Positions 56,067 to 64,000 of a DNA stretch of 64,000 nt are shown here, in pieces. Within the stretch, counting starts at the first letter, position 1. The number at the start of each line of letters is the position of its first letter. The DNA comes from Nocardia sp. NRRL S-836. Its GTDB lineage: Bacteria; Actinomycetota; Actinomycetes; Mycobacteriales; Pseudonocardiaceae. The stretch is taken from positions 1-64,000 of the forward strand of contig NZ_LGDY01000002.1 of the NCBI RefSeq assembly GCF_001279525.1, given 5' to 3'. The position numbers were made by a program, and so were the translations under genes. The notes beneath the pieces are model-generated. The model ran no database searches and was not told where the DNA came from. It worked only from the letters and a program-made list of their open reading frames with translations.

Positions 56067-56618
56067 TTGTCCGCGACCAGGATGTTGGTGCTCGGCGTCG
56101 TCAAGCTCGTCGGCGAGGCGCACGGTTACCAGGTGCGCCGCGAGCTGCAGTCGTGGGCGGCGGAGGCCTGGGCGAACGTGCAGCCGGGCTCGATCTACCA
56201 CGCGCTGAAGTCGCTCGCGAAGGACGGCCTGCTCGAACCGGTCGGCACCGAGTCCGCGGAGGGCCCGGCCAGGACCACGTATCGGATCACCGCGACCGGC
56301 GAGCACGAGCTGCGGGACCTGCTCGCCCACGCGCTGGCCGACGCGAGCGCGGGCAACGACGAGCTCTCCGCGGCGATCGCGATGCTCACCCTCATCCCGC
56401 GCCAGCAGGCCGTCGTGATGCTCAAGAACCGGCTCGCGGGCCTGGAGGGACAGCTGGCACCGACCAGGCACGGCATCACCTCGATGCCGGAGATGGGCAA
56501 GCCCGCGCACGTCAGCGAGCTCTTCCGGCTGTGGCTGGTCCACCTCGAAGGCCAGGTCCGCTGGACCAGGGAGCTGGTCGAACGGCTGGAGGCCGGCGCC
56601 TACGACCTCGCCGACTAG
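56067..56618 (+). CDS. PadR-family transcriptional regulator
   Basis: Repressor of 183 residues from TTG at 56067, chosen by GGGAGG 5 nt upstream. The winged helix covers MLVLGVVKLVGEAHGYQVRR, WANVQPGSIYHALKSLAKDG and TTYRITATGEHEL; the C-terminal half is the helical dimerisation part of the Vir/PadR-2 type (WLVHLEGQVRWTRELVERLE). It precedes a two-gene ABC exporter, with two matching palindromes in between, one covering its own stop codon. Such regulators commonly repress drug exporters until a ligand binds. Confidence 0.9.
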   Translation: MSATRMLVLGVVKLVGEAHGYQVRRELQSWAAEAWANVQPGSIYHALKSLAKDGLLEPVGTESAEGPARTTYRITATGEHELRDLLAHALADASAGNDELSAAIAMLTLIPRQQAVVMLKNRLAGLEGQLAPTRHGITSMPEMGKPAHVSELFRLWLVHLEGQVRWTRELVERLEAGAYDLAD

Positions 56619-56632
56619 TCAAATTTGAATAG
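56615..56632. promoter_or_regulatory. Operator-like palindrome, copy 1 (probable PadR site)
   Basis: CTAGTCAAATTTGAATAG, an imperfect 18-bp palindrome overlapping the PadR stop codon. Its centre lies 30 bp, about three helical turns, from copy 2. Confidence 0.65.
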
Positions 56633-56644
56633 TCTCGCTAGCCT

Positions 56645-56662
56645 CTAGTCAAACTTGACTAG
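56645..56662. promoter_or_regulatory. Operator-like palindrome, copy 2 (probable PadR site)
   Basis: CTAGTCAAACTTGACTAG, palindromic apart from the two central bases. It ends 13 nt before the ABC ATPase ATG, over the expected promoter and ribosome-binding area. Confidence 0.72.
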
Positions 56663-56675
56663 AGGGGGTTCGGTC

Positions 56676-57608
56676 ATGATCAAGGCACGCGGCCTCGCGC
56701 GCCGGTTCACCACCAAGGCAGGTCCGGTGGAGGCGGTGCGCGGGGTGGACATCGACGTCGCCGAGGGCGAGCTCGTGGGGTTCCTCGGCCCGAACGGCGC
56801 GGGCAAGTCCACGACGTTGCGCATGCTGACGACCCTGTTGCGGCCCACGGCGGGCGAGGCGATCATCGCGGGCCACGACCTGCTGGCCGACCCGGCGGGC
56901 GTGCGCCGCAACATCGGCTACGTGGGCCAGAAGAACGGCGCGGGCGCCGAGCAGCGGGTCGCCGACGAGCTGGAGTTCCAGGCCCGCTTCCACGGCCTGG
57001 GCAAGCACGACGCCCGCAGGAGGGTCGCCGACCTGCTCGAACGGTTCGACCTGGCGGACCTGGAGAAACGCGCCGTCGTCACGTTGTCGGGCGGCCAGCA
57101 GCGCAGGCTCGACATCGCGATGGGCGTGCTGCACGACCCGCGGCTGCTGTTCCTGGACGAGCCGTCGACCGGGCTCGACCCGCAGAGCCGCCGCAACCTG
57201 TGGGACCACGTCCGGCAGCTCAGGGCCGACGGGACCACGGTGTTCCTGACCACGCACTACCTCGACGAGGCCGACTACCTCAGCGACCGGCTGCTGGTGA
57301 TCGACCACGGCGCGATCGTCGGCGAGGGCTCACCGGACGAGCTGAAGCACCGCGTCTCCGGTGACCTGGTCGTGCTCGGCACGCCGCAGGCTGCGGCCGT
57401 GGCGGCGAGGTTCGACAACGCCGTGGTGGACGGCGAGGAGGTCAGCTTCCGGATCCCGGACGGGGACCGGGCGCTGCCGGGCCTGCTGCGCGACCTCGGT
57501 GCCGCCGGTGTCGAGCTGCACTCCGTGCAGGTGCACCGCCCGACGCTCGACGACGTCTTCCTGACCATGACCGGCCGCTCGCTGCGGGAGGAAAGCCATG
57601 CCGCGTAA
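56676..57608 (+). CDS. ABC transporter ATPase, DrrA-like exporter type
   Basis: ATPase of 310 residues from ATG at 56676 (GAGGGGG upstream). Walker A GPNGAGKSTTLRMLTT, signature TLSGGQQRRLDIAMGV, Walker B LLFLDEPSTGLD and H-loop LTTHYLDEAD are intact. The C-terminal extension (VDGEEVSFRIPDGDRALPGL, HRPTLDDVFLTMTGRSL) is typical of daunorubicin-resistance-type (DrrA) ATPases. It overlaps the permease gene by 11 nt. The substrate is unknown; the PadR control suggests a toxic small molecule. Confidence 0.94.
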   Translation: MIKARGLARRFTTKAGPVEAVRGVDIDVAEGELVGFLGPNGAGKSTTLRMLTTLLRPTAGEAIIAGHDLLADPAGVRRNIGYVGQKNGAGAEQRVADELEFQARFHGLGKHDARRRVADLLERFDLADLEKRAVVTLSGGQQRRLDIAMGVLHDPRLLFLDEPSTGLDPQSRRNLWDHVRQLRADGTTVFLTTHYLDEADYLSDRLLVIDHGAIVGEGSPDELKHRVSGDLVVLGTPQAAAVAARFDNAVVDGEEVSFRIPDGDRALPGLLRDLGAAGVELHSVQVHRPTLDDVFLTMTGRSLREESHAA

Positions 57609-58326
57609 CAACGTTCTCGCCGACACCTGGCTGGTGTTCGCCCGCGTGACGCTCCCGGTGCTGCGCAACCCCGTGGCGGTCGTGCTCGGGCTCGCCCAGC
57701 CGTTGCTCTACCTCGGCCTGTTCGGGCCGTTGCTCGGCGACGGCGGCTGGCAGTGGTTCGTGCCGGGCCTGCTGGTGCAGATGGCGTTGTTCGGCACGGC
57801 GTACGCGGGCTTCTCGCTGCTGCCCGAGGTGCGCACGGGCGTGCTGGAACGACTGCGGGTCACACCCGTCAGCCGGGTCGCGCTGCTCGTCGGCCGGGTC
57901 GGCAAGGACGTCGTGCTGCTCGTCGTGCAGAGCCTGCTGATCGTGCTCGCGGCGACGCTGTTCGGGTTCCACGCGTCACCCGGCGAGGTGCTGCTCGGGC
58001 TCGGGCTGGTGGCGTTGCTCGGCGTCGCCATCGGGTCGGCGTCGTACGCGGTCGCGTTGAAGGTGAAGCTGGAGTACGTCTTCGCGTCGGTCCTGTCGGC
58101 GGTCATCGTGCCGTTGATGCTGCTGTCGGGCGTGCTGCTGCCGATGTCGAACGGCCCGCGGTGGCTCTACTGGCTGTCCCGGGCCAACCCGCTCGCGCAC
58201 GTCGTCGACGCCGAACGGTCGATCTTCACCACCGGCTCGGCGCTGTACGGCCTCGTCGCGGTGACCCTGCTCGTGCTGGCTGGCATCGCCTACGGCGTGC
58301 GCACCTTCCACCGCGAGTCCGCCTGA
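57598..58326 (+). CDS. ABC transporter permease, DrrB-like
   Basis: ABC-2 type permease of 242 residues with six membrane segments. LPVLRNPVAVVLGLAQPLLY at the start, a conserved LLPEVRTGVLERLRVTPVSR loop, and LLSGVLLPMSNGPRWLYWLS near residue 180 are typical of the ABC-2/DrrB family. ATG at 57598 lies within the ATPase gene, ensuring coupled synthesis of the pair. Confidence 0.93.
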   Translation: MPRNNVLADTWLVFARVTLPVLRNPVAVVLGLAQPLLYLGLFGPLLGDGGWQWFVPGLLVQMALFGTAYAGFSLLPEVRTGVLERLRVTPVSRVALLVGRVGKDVVLLVVQSLLIVLAATLFGFHASPGEVLLGLGLVALLGVAIGSASYAVALKVKLEYVFASVLSAVIVPLMLLSGVLLPMSNGPRWLYWLSRANPLAHVVDAERSIFTTGSALYGLVAVTLLVLAGIAYGVRTFHRESA

Positions 58327-58402
58327 TGCTGATGCCACGCGGGGCTCTCCCGTCCGCTCCTGTCGTACGAAAGCTCCCCGCGTGGCACTTCCCGCGTGAC
58401 GC

Positions 58403-59248
58403 TCAGGAAGACTTGACGGCGGCGTCGTAGAGGGTCTTCTTGCTGACACCGGCGGCCTCGGCGACCTCGGCGGCGGCCGACTTCATCCGCTCGCCGTCGG
58501 CGACGCGCTGCTTCACCTCGGCGACCAGCGTCTCCAGGTCGGGCGTGTCCGGTACGGGCGCCGGGCCCAAGACAACGGTGATCTCGCCGCGTGCGCCTTC
58601 CACGGCCCACGCGGCGAGCTCGGCCAACGACCCGCGCACGACCTCTTCGTAGGTCTTGGTCAGCTCACGGCACACGGCCGCCGCACGGTCCGGGCCGAGC
58701 ACCTCCACGGCGTCCGCGAGGGTGGCCGCGAGCCGATGGGGTGCCTCGAAGAACACGACCGTGCGCTGCTCGGTGGCCAACGGGGCGAACCAGCGCTTGC
58801 GCTCACCGGACTTGCGCGGCGGGAAGCCGTCGAACGCGAACCGGTCGCTCGGCAAGCCGGACAGCGCCAGCGCCGTCGTCACCGCGGACGGCCCCGGCAG
58901 GCACGTCACCCGGATGTCCGCCTCCACACAGGCGGCCACGAGCCGGTAGCCCGGATCCGACACGCTCGGCATGCCCGCGTCGGTCACGAGCAGCACCGTC
59001 TCACCGGCGCGCAGCGACTCGACCAGCCCCGGCAGGCGCGCCTGCTCGACCTGGTCGTAGAAGCTGATCACCCGCCCGGACGGCTTGACCTGCAGCGCGG
59101 CCGCGAGGCTGTGCAGTCTGCGGGTGTCCTCGGCGGCGATGACGTCGGCCGTCCCCAGCGCCTCGACCAGACGCGCGGAAGCATCGCGGATGTCACCAAG
59201 CGGGGTAGCGGCGAGGACCAGACGGCCTGAACCGGATACAGGACTCAC
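58403..59248 (-). CDS. rsmI: 16S rRNA 2'-O-methyltransferase RsmI
   Basis: Methylates the ribose of C1402 in 16S rRNA. From GTG at 59248, 281 residues. Tetrapyrrole-methylase fold: LVLAATPLGDIRDASARLVE, VIAAEDTRRLHSLAAAL, VLLVTDAGMPSVSDPGYRLV, VTCLPGPSAVTTALALSGLP and FDGFPPRKSGERKRWF are conserved RsmI motifs. A C-terminal helical segment resembling a helix-turn-helix (AEAAGVSKKTLYDAAVKSS) follows. TAGGGT 7 nt upstream supports this start over GTG 59257. It diverges from the PMT gene. Confidence 0.95.
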   Translation of the reverse strand: MSPVSGSGRLVLAATPLGDIRDASARLVEALGTADVIAAEDTRRLHSLAAALQVKPSGRVISFYDQVEQARLPGLVESLRAGETVLLVTDAGMPSVSDPGYRLVAACVEADIRVTCLPGPSAVTTALALSGLPSDRFAFDGFPPRKSGERKRWFAPLATEQRTVVFFEAPHRLAATLADAVEVLGPDRAAAVCRELTKTYEEVVRGSLAELAAWAVEGARGEITVVLGPAPVPDTPDLETLVAEVKQRVADGERMKSAAAEVAEAAGVSKKTLYDAAVKSS

Positions 59249-59255
59249 ACCGTTC

Positions 59256-59265
59256 ACCCTACGAT
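59256..59265. promoter_or_regulatory. Overlapping back-to-back -10 hexamers for rsmI and PMT
   Basis: Minus strand TAGGGT (59256-59261) ends 7 nt before GTG 59248; plus strand TACGAT (59260-59265) ends 7 nt before GTG 59273. The two share 2 bp and predict leaderless mRNAs in both directions. Confidence 0.55.
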
Positions 59266-59272
59266 CGGCGAC

Positions 59273-60814
59273 GTGACAGTCCTCGTGCAGCCAGGAGAGG
59301 CGCCCGTCGCCGTCGTGGAGGAGCCGCCCACGGACCGTGCGGCGGCTCTCGAACCACCTCCGCATGGAGATCGGTTGCGCGGGTGGCTCGTCACGGCGGT
59401 GGTGACGCTGATCGGCGCGGTCGTGCGGTTCTGGAACGTCGGCTACCCGACGGACAAGGGCACGCCGATCTTCGACGAGAAGCACTACGTGCCGCAGGCG
59501 GCGCAGGTGCTGCGCAACGGCGGCTACGAGGACAACCCCGGCTACGAGCTGATCGTCCACCCGCCGCTCGCCAAGCAGCTGATGGCGATCGGCCAGGACC
59601 TCTTCGGCTACGACGGCATCGGCTGGCGGTTCGCCTCCGCGCTCGCCGGTGCGATCACGATCCTGCTGATCGTGCGGATCGCCCGGCGGCTGACCCGGTC
59701 GGACCTGCTGGGCGCGCTGGCCGGCGTGCTGCTCATCGCGGACGGCGTCTCGCACGTCCAGTCCCGGATGGGCATGCTCGACATCTTCCTGGCGCTGTTC
59801 GTGGTCGGCGCGTTCGGCTGCGTGGTCGCGGACCGCGAACAGGTGCGGCAACGGCTCGCCGTCGCGGTGCGCGAGGGGTTCGTGAACAACTCGCCCTTCG
59901 GCCCGTGGCTGGGCTTCCGCTGGTGGCGCTTCGGTGCGGGCGTGTGCCTGGGCCTCGCGTGCGGCATCAAGTGGTCGGGCATCTGGTACATCGCCGCGTT
60001 CGGGCTGCTGACGGTCGTCTGGAGCGCGCTGGCGCGCCGGGCCGCCGGGGTCGAGGAGCCGTGGCTGGGCTCGCTCGCGAAGGACGTCCTGCCCTCGCTC
60101 GGCGGCCTGGTCGCGATCCCGGTGCTGGTGTACCTCGTGACGTGGTTCCCGTGGATGGCCAGCGAGACCGGCATCGACCGGCACGTGGTCGGCACGAAGG
60201 TCCAGGACGTCGCCTACGTCCCGGACGTGCTGCAGTCGCTCTGGTACAACGCCAAGAACGTCTACAAGTTCCACGTCGAGCTGGTCACCTCGGCGACCAA
60301 CCGGCACCCGTGGGAGTCGAAGCCGTGGACGTGGCCGATGGGCCTGCGTCCGATGCTCTACTACTACGACAACTCCGTGACCGGCTGCGGCCAGGCGTCC
60401 TGCCTCGGCGCGATCATGCTGATCGGCACGCCGGCGCTGTGGTGGGTGGCGTTCCCGGCGATCGGCTGGGCGATCTGGCGGGCCGTCGGCCGGCTGGACT
60501 GGCGCTACGCCGCCGTGCTCGTCGGGTACATGGCCGGTCTGCTGCCGTGGTTCCTCAACCTCGACCGGCAGATGTACTTCTTCTACGTCACGCCGATGGC
60601 GCCGTTCCTGGTGCTGCTGATCGTGCTGGCACTGGGCGAGATCCTCGGCCGGGCCGGTGCGGGCTCCGAACGCCGCGGCACCGGTCTGCTGGTCGTGGCG
60701 CTGTACACGGGCATCGTCGTCGCGAACTTCGTGTGGCTGTGGCCGATCTTGAACGGCAACCCGATCACGCCCGAGCTGTGGCAGCAGCAGCTCTGGTTGC
60801 CCAGCTGGCGCTGA
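59273..60814 (+). CDS. pmt: Dolichyl/polyprenyl-phosphate-mannose protein mannosyltransferase (PMT)
   Basis: GT39 membrane enzyme of 513 residues that transfers mannose from polyprenyl-phosphate-mannose to Ser/Thr of exported proteins; M. tuberculosis Rv1002c is the matching gene by position. About ten membrane segments. The first extracytoplasmic loop has the catalytic acidic pair region FDEKHYVPQAAQVLRNGGYE and VHPPLAKQLMAIGQDLFGYD; SHVQSRMGMLDIFLALFVVG and LACGIKWSGIWYIAAFGLLT follow. The Ser/Thr-rich exported proteins in this window could be substrates (inference). GTG at 59273. Confidence 0.95.
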   Translation: MTVLVQPGEAPVAVVEEPPTDRAAALEPPPHGDRLRGWLVTAVVTLIGAVVRFWNVGYPTDKGTPIFDEKHYVPQAAQVLRNGGYEDNPGYELIVHPPLAKQLMAIGQDLFGYDGIGWRFASALAGAITILLIVRIARRLTRSDLLGALAGVLLIADGVSHVQSRMGMLDIFLALFVVGAFGCVVADREQVRQRLAVAVREGFVNNSPFGPWLGFRWWRFGAGVCLGLACGIKWSGIWYIAAFGLLTVVWSALARRAAGVEEPWLGSLAKDVLPSLGGLVAIPVLVYLVTWFPWMASETGIDRHVVGTKVQDVAYVPDVLQSLWYNAKNVYKFHVELVTSATNRHPWESKPWTWPMGLRPMLYYYDNSVTGCGQASCLGAIMLIGTPALWWVAFPAIGWAIWRAVGRLDWRYAAVLVGYMAGLLPWFLNLDRQMYFFYVTPMAPFLVLLIVLALGEILGRAGAGSERRGTGLLVVALYTGIVVANFVWLWPILNGNPITPELWQQQLWLPSWR

Positions 60815-60880
60815 CCGTTAAATCCGCGTTGGGTTAGCATCTCCCGCCATCGCTCGAACGAGTGATCTTGGGGGATCAGC

Positions 60881-62992
60881 GTGAGCACGACGACGGAGTT
60901 GCGCCCGGACGAGAGCGGCGCCAGACCCCCGGCGGCCGCCACGGCACCCGGCTTCCGGACCGACGTCCAGGCGCTGAGGGCGGTCGCCGTGCTGGCGGTC
61001 GTGGTCAACCACTTCTGGCCGGCCGCGCTGACCGGCGGTTACGTCGGCGTCGACGTGTTCTTCGTGATCTCCGGCTTCCTGATCACCTCGCACCTGGACC
61101 GCGAGATCGTGCGGACCAGCCGGGTGCGGCTCGGCCGGTTCTACGCGCGGCGCGTCCGGCGGCTGCTGCCCGCGGCGTTCCTCGTGCTCGGGTTCAGCCT
61201 GGTCACCGCCTACCTCCTGCTGCCGTACCCGCGCTGGAAGACCAACGCGGCCGAGGCGGTCGCGGCCGCGTCCTACTGGGAGAACTGGCGGCTGGCGGCC
61301 AGGTCGGTCAACTACTCGGCGCAGAACGCGGCGGCGAGCCTGGTGCAGCACTACTGGTCGCTGTCGGTGGAGGAGCAGTTCTACCTGGTCTGGCCGCTGC
61401 TGCTGATCGGGTTGTTCAAGCTGGGCCGGCGCCGCTGGGTCGTGGCGGGCGTCGGTGCCGTGGGCGTGCTGTCGCTGGGCTACAGCATCTACCTGACGAT
61501 CACCGCGCCGAACCCGGCGTACTTCTCGACGCCGGTGCGGGTGTGGGAGTTCGCGATCGGCGCCGGGGTGGCGCTGGCCGCCTCCCGCCTGGTGCTGCCG
61601 CGGGTCTTCGCCGAACTGGCGGCGTTCTGCGGGCTGGCGATGATCATCGCCTCGGCGTTCGGGTACGACCACCACACGCCGTTCCCCGGCTCCCTCGCGC
61701 TCGTCCCCGCGGCCGGCACCGCGCTCGTGATCGTGTCGGGGCTGCGGACCGGACGGCAGTGGCACACGGCCGTGACCGCCTCACGGCCCGTGCAGTTCGT
61801 GGGCAACGTCAGCTACTCGCTCTACCTGTGGCACTGGCCGTTGCTGCTGCTGGCGCCGTTCGCGTTGAACGACGTGCTGGACAAGGGGAAGCTCACGACG
61901 CCGTGGCTGCTGGGGCTGCTGGCGGTGTCGCTGCTGCTGGCGTGGGTGTCGAAGGTGGTCGTCGAGGACCGCGGCATGTCGTGGGGACCTGTGAAGCGCA
62001 GCAGCGGGCTGACGTTCACGGCGATGGTCGCCGGTGTGGCTGTGATCGTGGCGCTGGCGGGCGGCCTGTACTGGTCGTACGGCGCCCAGGCGGCGCAGGC
62101 CGAGCGGGACCAGGCCTCGGCGGTGCTCAACCCGTGCCTGGGCGCCGCCGCGCTGGACGGCAGGGACTGCGTGGACCCGTACGGACCGGCGCTGGTGACG
62201 GCGATGGGCCCGGTGAACGAGTACTTCCGCCCGGCACCCGAATGCCGCGTCCTGGAGCAGTACAAGGTGTTCGACAAGGCCACGACCTCGGTGTGCGACT
62301 TCTCCGGCGGCGCGGCGGACGCGCCGAAGGTGTGGCTGGTCGGCGACTCGCACGCACAGCAGTGGCAGACCCCGCTGTTCGAGGTGGCGCGGGCGCGGAA
62401 GTGGCGCCTGACGGTCAGCTACCTGGGCGGCTGCCCGTTCGCGGACATCACCTACCAGGGCTTCCGCGGCAACATGTCCGAACCGGACATCAAGGCGTGC
62501 GCGGACTGGCGCGCGCAGCTGACCGACGTGATCACCGCCGACCGCCCCACGTTCGTGCTGACGTCGTTCTTCGCCCGCGACGAACCCGCCGACGACGGCA
62601 GCGGCCGTTCGCAGACCGAGCAGTACCGGGCGGGCCTGGAACCGCGCTGGGCCCGCTGGACCGAGGCGGGCGCACGGGTCGTGGTACTCGCCGACCCCCC
62701 GCTCAACGCCGCCGTGCGCTCCCCGGACTGCGTGCCGCTCAACGCCTCGAACCCGGCGGCGTGCGACGTCGCGCGCACCGCCGCCCACCCGGTGGACCCG
62801 CTGGCCGAGACAGCCCGCTCGTCGCGCAACCCGGACGTGTCGCTGCTCGACCTGACCCGGTACTTCTGCGACGACAGGGTGTGCCGCGCGGTCGTCGGCC
62901 AGGTGGCCGTCTACTTCGACCCGGACCACCTGAACAGCGTGTTCAGCCGGTCGCTGGCACCGGCGATCGCAGCCGCGCTCGGCGCGCGCTGA
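60881..62992 (+). CDS. OafA-like acyltransferase with SGNH domain
   Basis: Membrane acyltransferase of 703 residues. An acyltransferase-3 domain (about 25-380, ten membrane segments) has FRTDVQALRAVAVLAVVVNH with the catalytic His, GVDVFFVISGFLIT and HYWSLSVEEQFYLVWPLLLI. The periplasmic SGNH domain (about 430-700) has VWLVGDSHAQQW with the nucleophile Ser, and FDPDHLNSVFSRSL with the Asp/His pair. It transfers acyl groups to wall glycans or exported glycolipids; the acceptor is unknown. GTG at 60881 has GGGGGA upstream. Confidence 0.93.
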   Translation: MSTTTELRPDESGARPPAAATAPGFRTDVQALRAVAVLAVVVNHFWPAALTGGYVGVDVFFVISGFLITSHLDREIVRTSRVRLGRFYARRVRRLLPAAFLVLGFSLVTAYLLLPYPRWKTNAAEAVAAASYWENWRLAARSVNYSAQNAAASLVQHYWSLSVEEQFYLVWPLLLIGLFKLGRRRWVVAGVGAVGVLSLGYSIYLTITAPNPAYFSTPVRVWEFAIGAGVALAASRLVLPRVFAELAAFCGLAMIIASAFGYDHHTPFPGSLALVPAAGTALVIVSGLRTGRQWHTAVTASRPVQFVGNVSYSLYLWHWPLLLLAPFALNDVLDKGKLTTPWLLGLLAVSLLLAWVSKVVVEDRGMSWGPVKRSSGLTFTAMVAGVAVIVALAGGLYWSYGAQAAQAERDQASAVLNPCLGAAALDGRDCVDPYGPALVTAMGPVNEYFRPAPECRVLEQYKVFDKATTSVCDFSGGAADAPKVWLVGDSHAQQWQTPLFEVARARKWRLTVSYLGGCPFADITYQGFRGNMSEPDIKACADWRAQLTDVITADRPTFVLTSFFARDEPADDGSGRSQTEQYRAGLEPRWARWTEAGARVVVLADPPLNAAVRSPDCVPLNASNPAACDVARTAAHPVDPLAETARSSRNPDVSLLDLTRYFCDDRVCRAVVGQVAVYFDPDHLNSVFSRSLAPAIAAALGAR

Positions 62993-63119
62993 CCTCCCGG
63001 GCGCTCGGCGGGGCTCGGCGGGGTGAAGTGGTGAGGCGGCCGGCGGAAGCCACCCCACCACTCCTCGCGAGGCATCGCACTGCGCCGATGCCGAGGCCTT
63101 CTCGGGCGAACCACCGCCT

Positions 63120-63142
63120 AGGTCGTTGGCGGCGGAACGACC
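63120..63142. repeat. Small hairpin before the right-edge gene end
   Basis: GGTCGTT-GGCGGCGG-AACGACC, a perfect 7-bp stem between two convergent genes (stops at 62992 and 63176). It could help end either transcript; no T-run. Confidence 0.4.
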
Positions 63143-63175
63143 GTTACGGCCTCGCGTGACGTTCACCCGGAACGC

Positions 63176-63997
63176 CTAGGCATCGACCGGAACGTCGGGT
63201 GAGACCAGGGAGGTGTCGTCCGGAACCGGTGCGGCGGGTGCGCCGAGCTCGGGACCGTCCTGTGACGACGGTGCGGTCGACACGAGCGCCACCGGCACGT
63301 CCGCGGGCGGGGTGAACACCGCTTCCGCCCTGATCTTCGGCGGTGTGGCGGCCCAGGGCTTGAGGTTCTGCACGATCTCCTCGTAGAACGACGACACCGC
63401 GGACAGCACCGAGTCGATGAACGAGTTGCGCCCGGTGCCGCGTTTCGTCCCCATGGGAACCGAGATCTCGACCCGGAACCCGCGGATCTCCTTCTGCGGG
63501 TCCGCGATCAACACCGCCGGGTTCGCCCGCACGGCGCCCAGCAGTTCCGACGCACCCGCTCCCCTGGCGTGCGCCACGAACGCCTCCAGGCGGACGGAGT
63601 CCGGTGCGTTCTTCAACTGCCGGATCAGCCAGTTGACCCTGGTCATCGGCCGCCCCTCCTTGGGCGCCTCCAGGTCCACACCGCAGATGACCCGGCCCGC
63701 GCGCAGGTCAGCGGTGACGTGCAGGGTGCCGACGGTGTCCGGGATGCGCACACCACCGGACAGCCTGCCGTCGTTCACCAGCTCGGTGAGCTGACGGTTC
63801 AGCCGGATCTGCGGTTCGGCGAGCTCCTTGCGGGTCAGCGCGGGCGTGACCTCGGTGCCGAGCCGTCTGCCCAGCTGGAGTCCGGCGAACCGCAGCAACG
63901 CCTCGAAGCGGAGCACCACGTCCGGCGCGATCTTGTCGGTCGCCCGCAGCGTGCGTGCCTGCACGGCCTCGCGCAGAGGCACCCACGAAGATCCCAT
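63176..63997 (-). CDS. Unrecognised cytoplasmic protein, possibly continuing past the window
   Basis: At least 273 residues reading from ATG at 63997; the frame stays open to the window edge, so the start may lie outside. No signal or membrane segment. It has a helical N-terminal half (DVVLRFEALLRFAGLQLGRR, AEPQIRLNRQLTELVNDGRL), an alpha/beta middle with TLHVTADLRAGRVICGVDLE and MTRVNWLIRQLKNAPDSVRL, and IRGFRVEISVPMGTKRGTGR. The tail is Pro/Ala/Asp-rich. I do not recognise the family. Confidence 0.65.
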   Translation of the reverse strand: MGSSWVPLREAVQARTLRATDKIAPDVVLRFEALLRFAGLQLGRRLGTEVTPALTRKELAEPQIRLNRQLTELVNDGRLSGGVRIPDTVGTLHVTADLRAGRVICGVDLEAPKEGRPMTRVNWLIRQLKNAPDSVRLEAFVAHARGAGASELLGAVRANPAVLIADPQKEIRGFRVEISVPMGTKRGTGRNSFIDSVLSAVSSFYEEIVQNLKPWAATPPKIRAEAVFTPPADVPVALVSTAPSSQDGPELGAPAAPVPDDTSLVSPDVPVDA

Positions 63998-64000
63998 GTC

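Overview
The window is high-GC DNA (roughly 70% by eye) from an actinomycete. Many genes start with GTG or TTG, genes are packed with 4-bp overlaps, and the proteins include RpfB, tricorn protease, IdeR-type iron control, DivIVA-repeat proteins and WXG100 proteins. The backbone mfd - lipoprotein - mazG - eno - ftsB - DUF501 and glmU - prs - rplY - pth - acyl-AMP ligase - rsmA/rpfB/tatD/metG - rsmI - PMT matches, from memory, the gene order of Mycobacterium tuberculosis Rv1002c-Rv1026, with many insertions. A Pseudonocardiales member (Lentzea/Saccharothrix/Actinosynnema-like) is my best guess; no species can be named from this alone.

Layout. 1-3340 (minus): a truncated lytic transglycosylase, DUF501 protein, FtsB-like divisome protein and enolase. 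3488-7754: a P450, an alpha/beta hydrolase, an SDR and a SARP/NB-ARC regulator. 7821-10266: a PatB/MalY-type aminotransferase, a DMT exporter and a TPR protein. 10292-13476: the iron-uptake operon efeUOB with an IdeR-like box. 13607-14416: a second lytic transglycosylase. 14417-15760: a gene-poor stretch with a 27-bp tandem repeat and a long palindrome. 15761-25250: a Ser/Pro-rich membrane protein, tricorn protease, mazG, a SurA-like lipoprotein and mfd. 25366-27653: a five-gene operon that looks like a split WXG100 polymorphic toxin with its immunity gene. 27807-31631: a sugar-dehydrogenase-like lipoprotein, MarR/SRPBCC pair, TetR and a lipase-like hydrolase. 31732-31802: tRNA-Gln. 31874-39084: a GGDEF protein, glmU, prs, a palindrome-rich gap, rplY, a DivIVA-repeat protein, pth and a hypothetical. 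39081-46742: an acyl-AMP ligase, a large DivIVA-repeat protein, a secreted protein, an ABC-F ATPase and two divergent membrane proteins. 46750-56012: ispE, metQIN behind a SAM riboswitch and a leader peptide, rsmA, rpfB, tatD and metG. 56067-58326: a PadR-controlled ABC exporter. 58403-62992: rsmI, a protein mannosyltransferase and an acyltransferase. The last gene, at the right edge, is unrecognised.

How they fit together. Housekeeping dominates: cell-wall precursor supply and remodelling (GlmU, transglycosylases, RpfB, PMT, acyltransferase), translation and RNA maintenance (RplY, Pth, RsmA, RsmI, MetG, tRNA-Gln, ABC-F), nucleotide supply and clean-up (Prs, MazG) and transcription-coupled repair (Mfd). 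Accessory modules have visible switches: an IdeR-like box before efeU, paired palindromes before the PadR-linked exporter, and a SAM-I-type riboswitch plus Arg/Cys-rich leader peptide before metNIQ. At about a dozen genes a TANNNT hexamer lies 6-7 nt before the start codon, predicting leaderless transcripts; these also helped to choose start codons. The most unusual loci are the split WXG100 toxin operon, the riboswitch/leader-peptide tandem, and the two long palindromic elements in gene-free gaps.
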